DNA of 43,318 bases from Lachnospiraceae bacterium (GTDB taxonomy: Bacteria; Bacillota; Clostridia; Lachnospirales; Lachnospiraceae): positions 2,362-45,679 of the forward strand of contig JAPJQL010000029.1 in NCBI GenBank assembly GCA_030825115.1. Reading direction: 5' to 3'. Of this stretch, positions 1-7,933 are shown piece after piece. The position numbers and the translations under genes were made by a program. The notes beneath the pieces are model-generated. The model saw only the letters and a program-made list of their open reading frames with translations, was not told the origin of the DNA and made no database searches. Within the stretch, counting starts at the first letter, position 1; each line of letters opens with the position of its first letter.

Positions 1-508
1 CGGAGCAGCAGTTTGATATTCCAGAAGTGACTGCAAAAGAAGGCTACCGTTTTGTTGGCTGGAGAGGACATGGAGCAGAACCGATCGAGTGGGGTGCAGA
101 AGCGAAGACATTTGGAGTGGCTGGTCTGTGTTATTTTGCAGAAGGTTCCTTGGAAGGCTATGCAAGTGTAGAGGCAGTGTTTGAGGAAGAAACACCAGCA
201 CCGGAAAAACGTACTGCCCATGTTACCTTCACAGTAGACCCGGCTAAGGGAATTTTTGACAATGGATCGACAGAAGCGCACTTTGATAATATTGATGAAT
301 TCTCAGAGCAGCAGTTTGATATTCCAGAAGTGATTGCAAAAGAAGGCTACCATTTTGTGGGCTGGAGAGGACACGGAGCAGAACCGATCGAGTGGGATGC
401 GGATGCGAAGACATTTGGAGTGGCTGGTCTGTGCTATTTTGCAGAAGGTTCCTTGAAAGGTTATGCCAGCATAGAGGCGATTTTTGAAGAAGAAGCTACT
501 CTGCCGGA
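1..508 (+). repeat. 303-bp in-frame tandem repeat in the surface protein gene
   Basis: The sequence beginning at position 1 (GGAGCAGCAGTTTGATATTC region) recurs at 304 with few changes and stays similar through the GCTATGCAAG/GTTATGCCAG region near 205 and 508. The period is 303 bp, which is 101 codons. The first copy is cut by the window edge, so more copies may lie upstream. Confidence 0.85.
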
Positions 509-1574
509 AATTGTGACTGTAGTGGTCACCTATGTAGACAGCGAAGGTAATGTGATTGGTACCGGAAAAATCCAGGTAGAAGAAGGAACTACTTATTTCC
601 ATACGAATATGCTGACAGATATACCGGAAGGATATGTAGTTGCGGCTGCCGGAAATATAGAAATACAGGATAATACGGCAACGGTAGTGATCAAAAAGCC
701 AGGAAGCGTTGTTCCGGAGGAAAAGGCAACAGCAACTCTTCGTATTAGCTATATTTACGATGGAAACGTGGTTGGGGAGCAGGTGTTGACTGATGTGGGA
801 GTCAAGGGAGAGACAGCAGAATTCACAGCTAAGGCCCTGATGATTCCAGAAGGTTATACTGTCATCAAAGCGTTTGTAGGACATCCGGTAGTATATGGAG
901 AGTCGAAAAATGTGAATGTCGAGGTAGAACCGGTTGTATCAGTGGAGCAGGCCGATGCGGTTCTTCACGTTACGTACAAATACGGAAATACAGTCAAGGG
1001 AAGTCAAACATTTACGAAAACAGGCGTGAAAGGCGAAAGCTATGCTTTTAACAGCAGCAACATGGTACTGACGATTCCTTCTGGTTATGCTATTGATGGT
1101 TCCGTTCCGGAAACAGTGGTATTATACGGAGAAGAGAAGACTGTAGAGATTGGGCTGAGGATTAAAGGCGGTTCCTCCGGCGGTTCCGGCGGTTCCGGTG
1201 GTTCTGGCGGTTCTGGTTCTTCCATAAGAGGTGCTGTTACAGGCGGTGCATGGAGACTGAATGAAACGGGCTGGTGGTATGAGTATACCAATAACAGCTT
1301 TGCCAAGGAAGGATGGTATTATCTGGTTTGGCAAGGAAAAACTGAGTGGTATTATTTTGATGCCAATGGTTACCTGGTTTCCGGATGGTTTACTGATTCG
1401 GAAGGACGTAAATACTTCCTGCATGACCAGCATGACGGTGAGTTTGGAAGAATGTATGTTGGTTGGAATAAGGTGAACGGAGAGTGGAAATATTTCAACG
1501 AAGTTTCCGACGGAACGAGAGGCGCTCTGGTTGAGGGTGTTGAGGTTCCTGCTGAACTGTTGAACAATAATTAA
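3..1574 (+). CDS. Repetitive cell-surface protein with choline-binding-type C-terminus (5' end outside window)
   Basis: The reading frame is open from the first full codon (position 3), so the gene starts upstream; the GTG at 27 lies inside a repeat and is not a credible start. Visible order: part of one and then a complete copy of a ~101-residue repeat (GYxFVGWRGHGAEPIEW core), three beta-rich MucBP-like segments (VTYVDSEGNVIG; ATLRISYIYDGNVVGEQ; AVLHVTYKYGNTVKGSQ), a Gly/Gly/Ser linker at about 1170-1220, and a C-terminal module rich in aromatic residues (GWWYEY, GWYYLVW, EWYYFDANGYLVSGW). The last module is typical of choline/cell-wall-binding repeats, which hold proteins non-covalently on teichoic-acid-type polymers. 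No LPxTG motif is seen. Likely a secreted adhesin-like or wall-associated protein; its ligand is unknown. An intrinsic terminator follows directly. Confidence 0.85.
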   Translation, partial: EQQFDIPEVTAKEGYRFVGWRGHGAEPIEWGAEAKTFGVAGLCYFAEGSLEGYASVEAVFEEETPAPEKRTAHVTFTVDPAKGIFDNGSTEAHFDNIDEFSEQQFDIPEVIAKEGYHFVGWRGHGAEPIEWDADAKTFGVAGLCYFAEGSLKGYASIEAIFEEEATLPEIVTVVVTYVDSEGNVIGTGKIQVEEGTTYFHTNMLTDIPEGYVVAAAGNIEIQDNTATVVIKKPGSVVPEEKATATLRISYIYDGNVVGEQVLTDVGVKGETAEFTAKALMIPEGYTVIKAFVGHPVVYGESKNVNVEVEPVVSVEQADAVLHVTYKYGNTVKGSQTFTKTGVKGESYAFNSSNMVLTIPSGYAIDGSVPETVVLYGEEKTVEIGLRIKGGSSGGSGGSGGSGGSGSSIRGAVTGGAWRLNETGWWYEYTNNSFAKEGWYYLVWQGKTEWYYFDANGYLVSGWFTDSEGRKYFLHDQHDGEFGRMYVGWNKVNGEWKYFNEVSDGTRGALVEGVEVPAELLNNN

Positions 1575-1590
1575 CAGGTTGACTTGGGCT

Positions 1591-1630
1591 GCCCCGGAAT
1601 TTGAAAGAATTTCGGGGCGGTCTTGTTTTT
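1591..1630 (+). terminator. Intrinsic terminator of the surface protein gene
   Basis: Stem CCCCGGAATT / AATTTCGGGG (one G-U pair) with loop TGAAAG, followed by a T-rich tract (GGTCTTGTTTTTG). Confidence 0.85.
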
Positions 1631-1710
1631 GTGTATTTGCACAGCATCCTGCATATAATAAAAAGAATGGTGGGAAAACTGACGGTTTTCTGAACATTTC
1701 ATAAACCCTA

Positions 1711-1739
1711 TTGTACTTCGGAGTGGAGTGTGCTATAAT
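1711..1739 (+). promoter_or_regulatory. Sigma-A promoter with extended -10 for the PAP2 gene
   Basis: TTGTAC (1711-1716), 17-bp spacer, TATAAT (1734-1739) preceded by TGC. It overlaps the GTG at 1728, which therefore cannot be the start of the downstream protein. Confidence 0.85.
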
Positions 1740-1781
1740 CCGAAAAAGTTGAAATTGTGCAAGCAAGAAAGGCGATGTCAA

Positions 1782-2444
1782 GTGAAGAACCTGTTAAAAA
1801 AATATGGGCATATTTGGGCGTTGAGCTATGGATTTATTTACCTTCCATGGTTTTTCTATCTGGAACGGACCGTTACCAGGGATTTTACCGTGATGCATGT
1901 GGCTTTGGATGATTATATTCCATTTAATGAATATTTCATCATTCCGTATATGCTCTGGTTTTTGTACGTGGCGGCGGCTGTCCTTTATTTCTTTTTTACG
2001 AATAAGCAGGATTACTACAAGCTGTGTATCTTCTTGTTTACGGGGATGACCATCAGTCTTTTGATCTGTACATTCTTTCCGAACGGGACGGACCTGAGGA
2101 CGACGGTAGACCCTGCAAAGAATTCCTTCAGCTATCTGGTGTCTGTGATCCATTCTGCGGACACACCCACCAATGTATTCCCCAGCATCCATGCGTACAA
2201 TTCCCTGGGCGTCCACTTTGCGGTGATGAACAGCAGAACGCTGCGGGAGAATGTCTGGATCCGCAGAGGTTCGCTGGTGCTGATGGTGGCGATCTGTATG
2301 TCTACGGTGGTGTTGAAGCAGCATTCTGTCATCGATGTGGCAGGGGCTTTTGTCCTGGCGTATGTGATGTACCCGTTCGTATACGGGGCGGAAGCGGCGG
2401 CAGACAGAAGGGCTGTGCGGAAAAAACGGTATGCGGATTTGTGA
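1782..2444 (+). CDS. PAP2-family membrane phosphatase
   Basis: About 220 residues with five or six hydrophobic segments. The PAP2 (phosphatidic acid phosphatase 2) motifs are visible: FPSIHAYNS in a loop and STVVLKQHSVIDV near the C-terminus, giving the conserved His and the His/Asp pair for phosphoester hydrolysis at the membrane surface. The likely substrate is a lipid phosphate or an undecaprenyl-type pyrophosphate; the sequence does not say which. The GTG at 1782 is chosen as start because AGAAAGG lies upstream at a good distance, while the in-frame GTG at 1728 falls inside the promoter. It appears to be a single-gene unit, with its own promoter and a strong terminator. The downstream lipid kinase suggests a shared role in phospholipid turnover, but that is inference. 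Confidence 0.85.
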   Translation: MKNLLKKYGHIWALSYGFIYLPWFFYLERTVTRDFTVMHVALDDYIPFNEYFIIPYMLWFLYVAAAVLYFFFTNKQDYYKLCIFLFTGMTISLLICTFFPNGTDLRTTVDPAKNSFSYLVSVIHSADTPTNVFPSIHAYNSLGVHFAVMNSRTLRENVWIRRGSLVLMVAICMSTVVLKQHSVIDVAGAFVLAYVMYPFVYGAEAAADRRAVRKKRYADL

Positions 2445-2477
2445 GTTCGATAGGATCAGGGGTTTGTGAAGCCGGTT

Positions 2478-2518
2478 GTCCGGCGGTAAAGACAGTCTTT
2501 GCCGCCGGACATTTTTTG
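2478..2518 (+). terminator. Intrinsic terminator after the PAP2 gene
   Basis: Long stem TGTCCGGCGGTAAAGAC / GTCTTTGCCGCCGGACA (one G-U pair) followed by TTTTTTG. Confidence 0.9.
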
Positions 2519-2562
2519 ATTCTGCCGGGCAATCCGGTATTTACGATTTTATAGAAAATTTC

Positions 2563-2592
2563 TTATGTATTTTCTGAAATTTATGGTATACT
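2563..2592 (+). promoter_or_regulatory. Putative promoter of the lipid kinase gene
   Basis: TATACT (2587-2592) preceded by TGG (extended -10). The -35 is weak (TTATGT at 2563-2568, 18-bp spacing). Confidence 0.55.
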
Positions 2593-2621
2593 CTTAGGTA
2601 GTAAAATGTGGGAGGTCTTCC

Positions 2622-3548
2622 ATGTACTATTTTATCGTGAATCCGAACGCCCGGCGCGGCGCAGGAGAAAAGATATGGAGAAAACTGGAAAGCCAGCTGA
2701 TAAGTGCCGGCGTGGATTATGAAGCCCGGCTGACTGAGAAGCAGGGAGATGCGAAAGCATTTGCAGAAAAATTGACGGAGCATTGCAGAGAACCCCGCGT
2801 GATCGTCGGCGTAGGCGGAGACGGGACGGTCAATGAGATCCTCAACGGACTGTCTTTTGAAGGGCAGATCACGCTGGGATATATTCCGGCCGGCTCGGGC
2901 AACGATCTGGCGCGGAGTCTCAGGCTTCCGAAGAATCCGAAGAGATGCCTCAAAAAAATATTGAACCCAAGATATCATAAGTGCCTTGATTACGGGATAT
3001 TATCTTATGGTGAGGGAGAGCCGGAGTACCGCCGCTTTATGGTGAGCTGCGGCATCGGGATGAATGCTGCGGTCAGCCAGGATCTGCTTGAGGTTCGCAA
3101 GCGCAAAAAACCGCGGTTTATCAGGCCGGGACGTATCAGCTATGTACTTCTTGGACTGAAACAGCTGATCCTCGCCAGACCGGTGAAAGGATACCTGATC
3201 TTGGACGGCATCAAGAAGGTGGAATTCAACCATATTTATTTTATTGCTTCCCACATCCATCCGTTTGAGGGCGGCGGATTCCGGTTTGCCCCAAAAGCGG
3301 ACTGCAGCGACGGATATCTGGAGGTCTGCGTCGTGCACAATGCGGCAAAGCGGCGTCTGATCCCGATTCTTCTGGATGCGCTGGTTGGAAGGATGGGTCA
3401 TCACCGGGGAGTGCGCTTCTACGGATGCAGAGAAGTGCAGATCCATACGGAACGCCCGATGCCGGTCCATGTGGACGGCGAGAGCTGCTTTACCCAGACT
3501 GATATCCACCTGCGGTGTGTAGAGAAGAAGATCCGCATGATGGTATAA
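2622..3548 (+). CDS. Diacylglycerol kinase-type lipid kinase (YegS/DagK family)
   Basis: 308 residues, the usual length for soluble bacterial lipid kinases of the DAGK catalytic family. It opens with the family signature FIVNPNARRGAGEK, followed by the nucleotide-binding VGVGGDGTVNEILNG and the GSGNDLARSL motif. The C-terminal half carries the usual GGGFRFAPKAD and HVDGE segments. These enzymes phosphorylate diacylglycerol (DagK) or related lipids with ATP at the inner face of the membrane, feeding phosphatidate back to phospholipid synthesis after lipoteichoic-acid assembly. The exact lipid is not readable from the sequence. The start ATG is preceded by GGGAGG. It is followed after 34 bp by ispF, probably in the same transcript. 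Confidence 0.9.
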   Translation: MYYFIVNPNARRGAGEKIWRKLESQLISAGVDYEARLTEKQGDAKAFAEKLTEHCREPRVIVGVGGDGTVNEILNGLSFEGQITLGYIPAGSGNDLARSLRLPKNPKRCLKKILNPRYHKCLDYGILSYGEGEPEYRRFMVSCGIGMNAAVSQDLLEVRKRKKPRFIRPGRISYVLLGLKQLILARPVKGYLILDGIKKVEFNHIYFIASHIHPFEGGGFRFAPKADCSDGYLEVCVVHNAAKRRLIPILLDALVGRMGHHRGVRFYGCREVQIHTERPMPVHVDGESCFTQTDIHLRCVEKKIRMMV

Positions 3549-3582
3549 AGCGACGGAAAAGACAGGCAAGAAGGAGAGATTT

Positions 3583-4125
3583 ATGAGGATTGGACAAGGA
3601 TATGACGTCCACAGACTGGTAGAAGGACGGGATTTGATCCTGGGAGGTGTTGTAGTTCCCTATGAGAAAGGGCTGCTGGGGCATTCCGATGCAGATGTGC
3701 TGGTGCACGCTGTCATGGATGCGCTCCTTGGAGCGGCGGCGCTTGGGGACATCGGTCAGCATTTTCCGGATACGGACCCTGCATATAAGGGGATATCCAG
3801 CATAGAACTGCTTAAGAAAGTCGGCGGGCTGCTGGACGAAAAAGGATTTGTGATTGAAAATATAGATGCGACGGTCATCGCCCAGCGCCCCAGGCTGGCG
3901 CCGTACCGTCCGCAGATGGCGGAGAATATTGCAGAGGCGCTGCATCTGCCGGTGGAGCGGGTGAGCGTCAAAGCGACTACGGAGGAAGGGCTTGGTTTCA
4001 CCGGGAGCGGCGAGGGCATCTCGTCCCAGGCGATCACCCTGCTGACGGACATGTCTGACCACTGTCAGGATGACAGGATGGTCAGCCGTGACTGCGGAGG
4101 CTGTCCGGGCTGTTGTAAGGGATAG
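3583..4125 (+). CDS. ispF: 2-C-methyl-D-erythritol 2,4-cyclodiphosphate synthase with Cys-rich tail
   Basis: MEP (non-mevalonate) isoprenoid pathway enzyme that cyclises CDP-methylerythritol phosphate, releasing CMP. The N-terminus MRIGQGYDVHRL supplies metal ligands Asp8 and His10, and LVHAVMDALLG supplies His42; the signature GHSDADVL and the C-terminal KATTEEGLGFTG are intact. The family is usually about 157 residues. This protein has 180, with an extra tail of about 25 residues containing DCGGCPGCC, five cysteines in all, after the normal end of the fold. The tail could bind metal or be redox active; this is inference. The start follows AAGGAGAG. It is first in the run to cysS, with 60 bp between them and no terminator. 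Confidence 0.95.
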   Translation: MRIGQGYDVHRLVEGRDLILGGVVVPYEKGLLGHSDADVLVHAVMDALLGAAALGDIGQHFPDTDPAYKGISSIELLKKVGGLLDEKGFVIENIDATVIAQRPRLAPYRPQMAENIAEALHLPVERVSVKATTEEGLGFTGSGEGISSQAITLLTDMSDHCQDDRMVSRDCGGCPGCCKG

Positions 4126-4185
4126 GAAGCGGCAAAAAAAGACAGTGACCTCCGCAGAGGGAGAGTAGGAAAAGGAGAGCAGATT

Positions 4186-5595
4186 ATGAAGATATTTAAC
4201 ACATTATCCAGAAGCAAGGAAGAATTTGTGCCGTTAGAGCCGGGAAAGGTAAAGATGTATGTATGCGGTCCGACTGTATACAATTTTATCCATATCGGAA
4301 ATGCCAGGCCGATGATCGTATTTGATACGGTGCGGAGATATTTTGAATATAAGGGGTACGATGTGAATTTCGTGTCCAACTTTACGGATGTGGATGACAA
4401 GATCATCAAGAAGGCGATCGAGGAGGGCGTGGATTCAGACACGATATCCAAGCGTTACATCGCAGAGTGCAAGAAAGATATGGCGGCCATGAATGTGAAG
4501 CCGGCGACGACCCATCCGCTTGCCACAGAGGAGATCTGCGGGATGCTGGATATGATTCACACCCTGATTGAAAAAGGGCACGCCTATGTGGGGAAAGACG
4601 GCACCGTGTACTACAGGACCAAGTCTTTTGACGGTTACGGCAAGCTTTCCCATAAGAACATGGATGAGCTGCAGTCCGGTTTCCGCGAGCTGAAGGTGAC
4701 GGGTGAGGATGACAAGGAAGATCCGTCGGATTTTGTGCTCTGGAAGCCGAAAAAAGACGGGGAGCCATACTGGGATTCCGAGTGGTGTGCCGGGCGTCCG
4801 GGCTGGCATATCGAGTGTTCCGTGATGTCGAAGAAATATCTGGGCGAGCAGATTGATATCCATGCGGGCGGCGAGGATCTGATCTTCCCCCACCATGAGA
4901 ATGAGATCGCCCAGTCCGAGGCAGCCAATGGCAAGCCGTTTGCGACTTACTGGATGCACAATGCATTTTTGAATATTGACAACCGGAAGATGTCCAAGTC
5001 CTTAGGCAACTTCTTTACCGTCAGGGAGATCAGTGAGAAATATGACCTGCAGGTACTGCGTTTCTTCATGCTGAGTGCACATTACAGAAGTCCGCTGAAC
5101 TTCAGCGCAGATCTGATGGAGGCGTCTAAGAACGGTCTGGACCGCATCGTGACTGCCGTAGAGCGTCTGAATGATTTGGACGGCAGGATTTCAGGCGATA
5201 CCCTGACTGCCCGGGAGGAGACTTATGCGGCAGCGGCACGGGAACTTGTGGCGAAGTACGAGGCTGCGATGGACGATGATTTTAATACGGCCGATGCGAT
5301 TGCCGCCATCTTTGAACTGGTGAAGCTCAGCAACTCCACGGCATCTGAGGAGAGCACCCTCGCCTATGTGGATTATATGAAGATCACCATCGAGCAGCTG
5401 TGCGACGTGATGGGCATCATCACCGAGCGGAAAGCGGAAGTCCTCGACGAGGAAGTGGAAGCGATGATCGCTAAACGGCAGCAGGCAAGAAAAGATAAGA
5501 ATTTCGCGCTGGCAGATGAGATCCGCCAGAAGCTTCTGGATATGGGAATCGTGCTGGAGGATACAAGAGAAGGAGTAAAATGGAAGAGAGCATAA
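4186..5595 (+). CDS. cysS: Cysteinyl-tRNA synthetase
   Basis: 469 residues, normal for this class I synthetase that charges tRNA-Cys. HIGN of the HIGH motif is at residues 36-39 within CGPTVYNFIHIGNARP, and KMSKS is at 268-272. The zinc ligands of the family are present: Cys27, Cys211 (in GWHIECS), His236 and Glu240 (in PHHENE). The C-terminal DALR and anticodon-binding helices end in KWKRA. The start follows AAAGGAGA. The last 16 bp overlap mrnC, indicating translational coupling. The 60-bp gap upstream is too short for a T-box leader. The order cysS-mrnC-rlmB is conserved in Firmicutes. Confidence 0.98.
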   Translation: MKIFNTLSRSKEEFVPLEPGKVKMYVCGPTVYNFIHIGNARPMIVFDTVRRYFEYKGYDVNFVSNFTDVDDKIIKKAIEEGVDSDTISKRYIAECKKDMAAMNVKPATTHPLATEEICGMLDMIHTLIEKGHAYVGKDGTVYYRTKSFDGYGKLSHKNMDELQSGFRELKVTGEDDKEDPSDFVLWKPKKDGEPYWDSEWCAGRPGWHIECSVMSKKYLGEQIDIHAGGEDLIFPHHENEIAQSEAANGKPFATYWMHNAFLNIDNRKMSKSLGNFFTVREISEKYDLQVLRFFMLSAHYRSPLNFSADLMEASKNGLDRIVTAVERLNDLDGRISGDTLTAREETYAAAARELVAKYEAAMDDDFNTADAIAAIFELVKLSNSTASEESTLAYVDYMKITIEQLCDVMGIITERKAEVLDEEVEAMIAKRQQARKDKNFALADEIRQKLLDMGIVLEDTREGVKWKRA

Positions 5596-6035
5596 AGCAG
5601 GCGCAGGAAAAGGATTTTCCGGAACTGATGCGGGAAGCGCTGGACTTAAAGCCCATAGATGCGAGAACTTATTCTCCCCTTGTGCTTGCCTATATCGGAG
5701 ATGCGGTTTTTGAACTGTTCATCCGGACCAAGGTGGTAAACCACGGCAGCATGCAGGTCAATAAGATGCACAAAAAGAGCTCCAGCCTGGTTAAGGCCGG
5801 GACGCAGGCGAACCTGATCAAAGTGCTGGAAGAGACGCTGACCGAGGAGGAACATGCCGTCTACAAGCGGGGGCGCAATGCCAGGTCTGCTTCCGTGGCA
5901 AAGCATGCGACGATGATCGATTACCGGATGGCGACCGGATTTGAAGCACTGATGGGATACCTGTATCTGACCGGACAGTATGAGCGGCTGTTTACCCTGG
6001 TGCATGACGGATTAGAGAAGATAGGAGAACTTTGA
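5580..6035 (+). CDS. mrnC: Mini-ribonuclease III
   Basis: 151 residues. This is an RNase III catalytic domain without the double-stranded-RNA-binding domain, the family that trims the ends of 23S rRNA precursor. The catalytic helix YIGDAVFELFIRTKVV holds the acidic residues, and KSSSLVKAGTQA and RGRNARS follow as in the family. It starts inside cysS (16-bp overlap) and its stop shares one base with the rlmB start, so the three genes are probably translated from one message. Confidence 0.95.
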   Translation: MEESIKQAQEKDFPELMREALDLKPIDARTYSPLVLAYIGDAVFELFIRTKVVNHGSMQVNKMHKKSSSLVKAGTQANLIKVLEETLTEEEHAVYKRGRNARSASVAKHATMIDYRMATGFEALMGYLYLTGQYERLFTLVHDGLEKIGEL

Positions 6036-6775
6036 TGAGATACGAAGAACTTACCATAGAAGGAAGGAACGCGGTGCTGGAGGCATTCCGTTCCGGCAAG
6101 CCCATCGACAAGCTGTTCGTGCTGGACGGCTGTAAGGATGGTCCGGTCCAGAGCATCACCAGAGAGGCGAGAAAGCATGACACGATCATCAATTATGTGA
6201 CAAAGGAACGCCTGGACCAGATGTCCGAGACTGGAAAGCATCAGGGCGTGATCGCCTATGCGGCGGCTTATGAGTATGCAGAGGTGGAGGATATCTTAAA
6301 AGCGGCAGAAGATAAAGGAGAGCCTCCGTTCCTCTTTTTGCTGGACGGGATTGAGGACCCCCACAATCTGGGGGCGATCATCCGTACCGCCAACCTGGCG
6401 GGCGCACACGGCGTCATCATCCCGAAGCACAGGGCGGCGGGACTGACTGCAACGGTGGCGCGGACTTCGGCGGGCGCGCTGAACTATACGCCGGTGGCAA
6501 AGGTGACAAACCTCGGTGCGACGATTGAAGAATTGAAAAAACGTGGGCTTTGGTTTGTCTGTGCCGATATGGGCGGTGAACTGATGTACCGCCTGAACCT
6601 GAAAGGACCGATCGGGCTTGTGATCGGCAATGAGGGCAGCGGCGTCGGCAAGCTGGTGAGGGAAAAATGCGATATGGTGGCATCGATTCCGATGAAAGGC
6701 GATATCGATTCCCTGAATGCCTCGGTGGCGGCAGGGGTTCTCGCCTATGAGATTGTAAGGCAGAGACTGCAGTAA
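6035..6775 (+). CDS. rlmB: 23S rRNA (guanosine 2'-O) methyltransferase, TrmH/SpoU family
   Basis: 246 residues. An N-terminal L30e-like substrate-binding part (YEELTIEGRNAVLEAFRSG) is followed by a SPOUT methyltransferase domain with its three motifs: DPHNLGAIIRTANLAGAHGV, GLVIGNEGSGVGKLV and SIPMKGDIDSLNASVAAGV. It methylates a ribose in 23S rRNA using S-adenosylmethionine. The ATG at 6035 is preferred over an in-frame TTG at 6032 because AGGAGA (6023-6028) is correctly spaced only for the ATG. It is the last gene of the ispF-cysS-mrnC-rlmB run; a strong terminator follows. Confidence 0.95.
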   Translation: MRYEELTIEGRNAVLEAFRSGKPIDKLFVLDGCKDGPVQSITREARKHDTIINYVTKERLDQMSETGKHQGVIAYAAAYEYAEVEDILKAAEDKGEPPFLFLLDGIEDPHNLGAIIRTANLAGAHGVIIPKHRAAGLTATVARTSAGALNYTPVAKVTNLGATIEELKKRGLWFVCADMGGELMYRLNLKGPIGLVIGNEGSGVGKLVREKCDMVASIPMKGDIDSLNASVAAGVLAYEIVRQRLQ

Positions 6776-6786
6776 CATGATATTTG

Positions 6787-6840
6787 CGGCGGTTTTCCGT
6801 ATTGATGGAGTGAGGATCAATGCGGGAAACCGCCGTTTGT
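6787..6840 (+). terminator. Intrinsic terminator of the ispF-rlmB run
   Basis: A 20-bp stem, CGGCGGTTTTCCGTATTGAT paired with ATCAATGCGGGAAACCGCCG using only two G-U pairs, then a short T tract. Confidence 0.8.
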
Positions 6841-6845
6841 CATGA

Positions 6846-6874
6846 TTGAATGAAGGGGATGGATATGATATAAT
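6846..6874 (+). promoter_or_regulatory. Sigma-A promoter with extended -10 of the pilin-type operon
   Basis: TTGAAT (6846-6851), 17-bp spacer, TATAAT (6869-6874) preceded by TGA. It drives the transglutaminase gene and probably the genes through pilT. Confidence 0.85.
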
Positions 6875-6940
6875 AAAAAAATGAAAATATGGAAACGATA
6901 CCCGGCTTTGCCCGGACAGAAAGAAGGGAGGAGCTGACAT

Positions 6941-7915
6941 ATGAACAGATGGGGGAAGATAACTGCTGCGGCAGCAGGGGTCTGCTGTGTCCTGCTTGCA
7001 GGGAGTCTGCGCGGGGGTGAGGCACCGCCGGCCTTTCAGGATGCAGAGATAAAAGAGGCGCTGGTGACGATCGATGACAGTGCCGTCCCACTGTACTCTA
7101 AGCCAGCGGGAAGCCATGTGCTGGTTCCGGAAGCCCCGGGGACGGTGACCCACAGCAACAATGTGGCAGTCCTGGACTATTCCAATGCGGATCAGGGGTA
7201 CTGTATGATCAAATATACAGGCGGCGTATCCAAGATCAAGGTACAGATCACCAGGGGGACGGTCCGGTACACCTATGATCTGAACGCCCGCAATGCCTAT
7301 GAAGTGTTTCCGTTTTCCGAGGGGAACGGCACCTACAGCATCAAGGTCTTTGAGCAGGTTTCAGGGAATCAGTATTCCCAGGCTTTGAGCAAAGATGTGC
7401 CGGTGAGCCTGTCAGACCAGTACCTGCCGTTTTTGTACCCCAACCAGTATGTGAACTTTGATGCGGGCAGCGCGGTCGTGCAGACCGGCGCGCAGGTGGC
7501 TGCGAAGGCGGCAGATGAGATTGGGGTCGTGACAGAGGTATATAATTATGTGGTGGACAATTTTACCTATGACACGGCGAAGGCGGAGTCGGTACAATCC
7601 GGCTATCTGCCCAATGTAGACCAGGTCCTTGCCGCCAAAAAAGGCATCTGCTTTGACTATGCGGCTGTCATGACGGCGATGCTCCGCTCTCAGGATATTC
7701 CTACAAAGCTGGTGGTCGGTTACACCGGGAATCTGTACCATGCCTGGGTGAACGTCTATGTGGAGGGCGTTGGATGGGTTGACAACTTTATCTATTTTGA
7801 CGGCGTCAATTGGAAGCTGATGGACCCGACGATGGCATCCTCTGCCAAAAACAGCGAGGAGATCAAAAAATACATCGGGGACGGCGCCAACTATAAGAGC
7901 AAATATTCCTATTAG
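6941..7915 (+). CDS. Secreted transglutaminase-like domain protein
   Basis: 324 residues with an N-terminal signal sequence (ITAAAAGVCCVLLAGSL). The C-terminal half is a transglutaminase-like/cysteine-protease fold with an intact triad: Cys237 in KKGICFDYAAVM, His267 in YHAWVNVYV and Asp295 in KLMDPTMAS. Members of the family cross-link, deamidate or hydrolyse proteins outside the cell. The middle part (about 80-150) is beta-rich and may be an extra domain. It is the first gene of a run that continues with PilC, small pilin-like proteins and PilT, with 18 bp to pilC. This suggests a role in processing or anchoring the surface structure they build, but no substrate can be named. The start follows GGGAGGAG. 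Confidence 0.85.
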   Translation: MNRWGKITAAAAGVCCVLLAGSLRGGEAPPAFQDAEIKEALVTIDDSAVPLYSKPAGSHVLVPEAPGTVTHSNNVAVLDYSNADQGYCMIKYTGGVSKIKVQITRGTVRYTYDLNARNAYEVFPFSEGNGTYSIKVFEQVSGNQYSQALSKDVPVSLSDQYLPFLYPNQYVNFDAGSAVVQTGAQVAAKAADEIGVVTEVYNYVVDNFTYDTAKAESVQSGYLPNVDQVLAAKKGICFDYAAVMTAMLRSQDIPTKLVVGYTGNLYHAWVNVYVEGVGWVDNFIYFDGVNWKLMDPTMASSAKNSEEIKKYIGDGANYKSKYSY

Positions 7916-7933
7916 GAAAGGACGAAACAGGGG

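Noticed and set aside
1728..1784. Longer form of the PAP2 protein starting at 1728
   Set aside because: That codon lies within the spacer and -10 region of the gene's own promoter.
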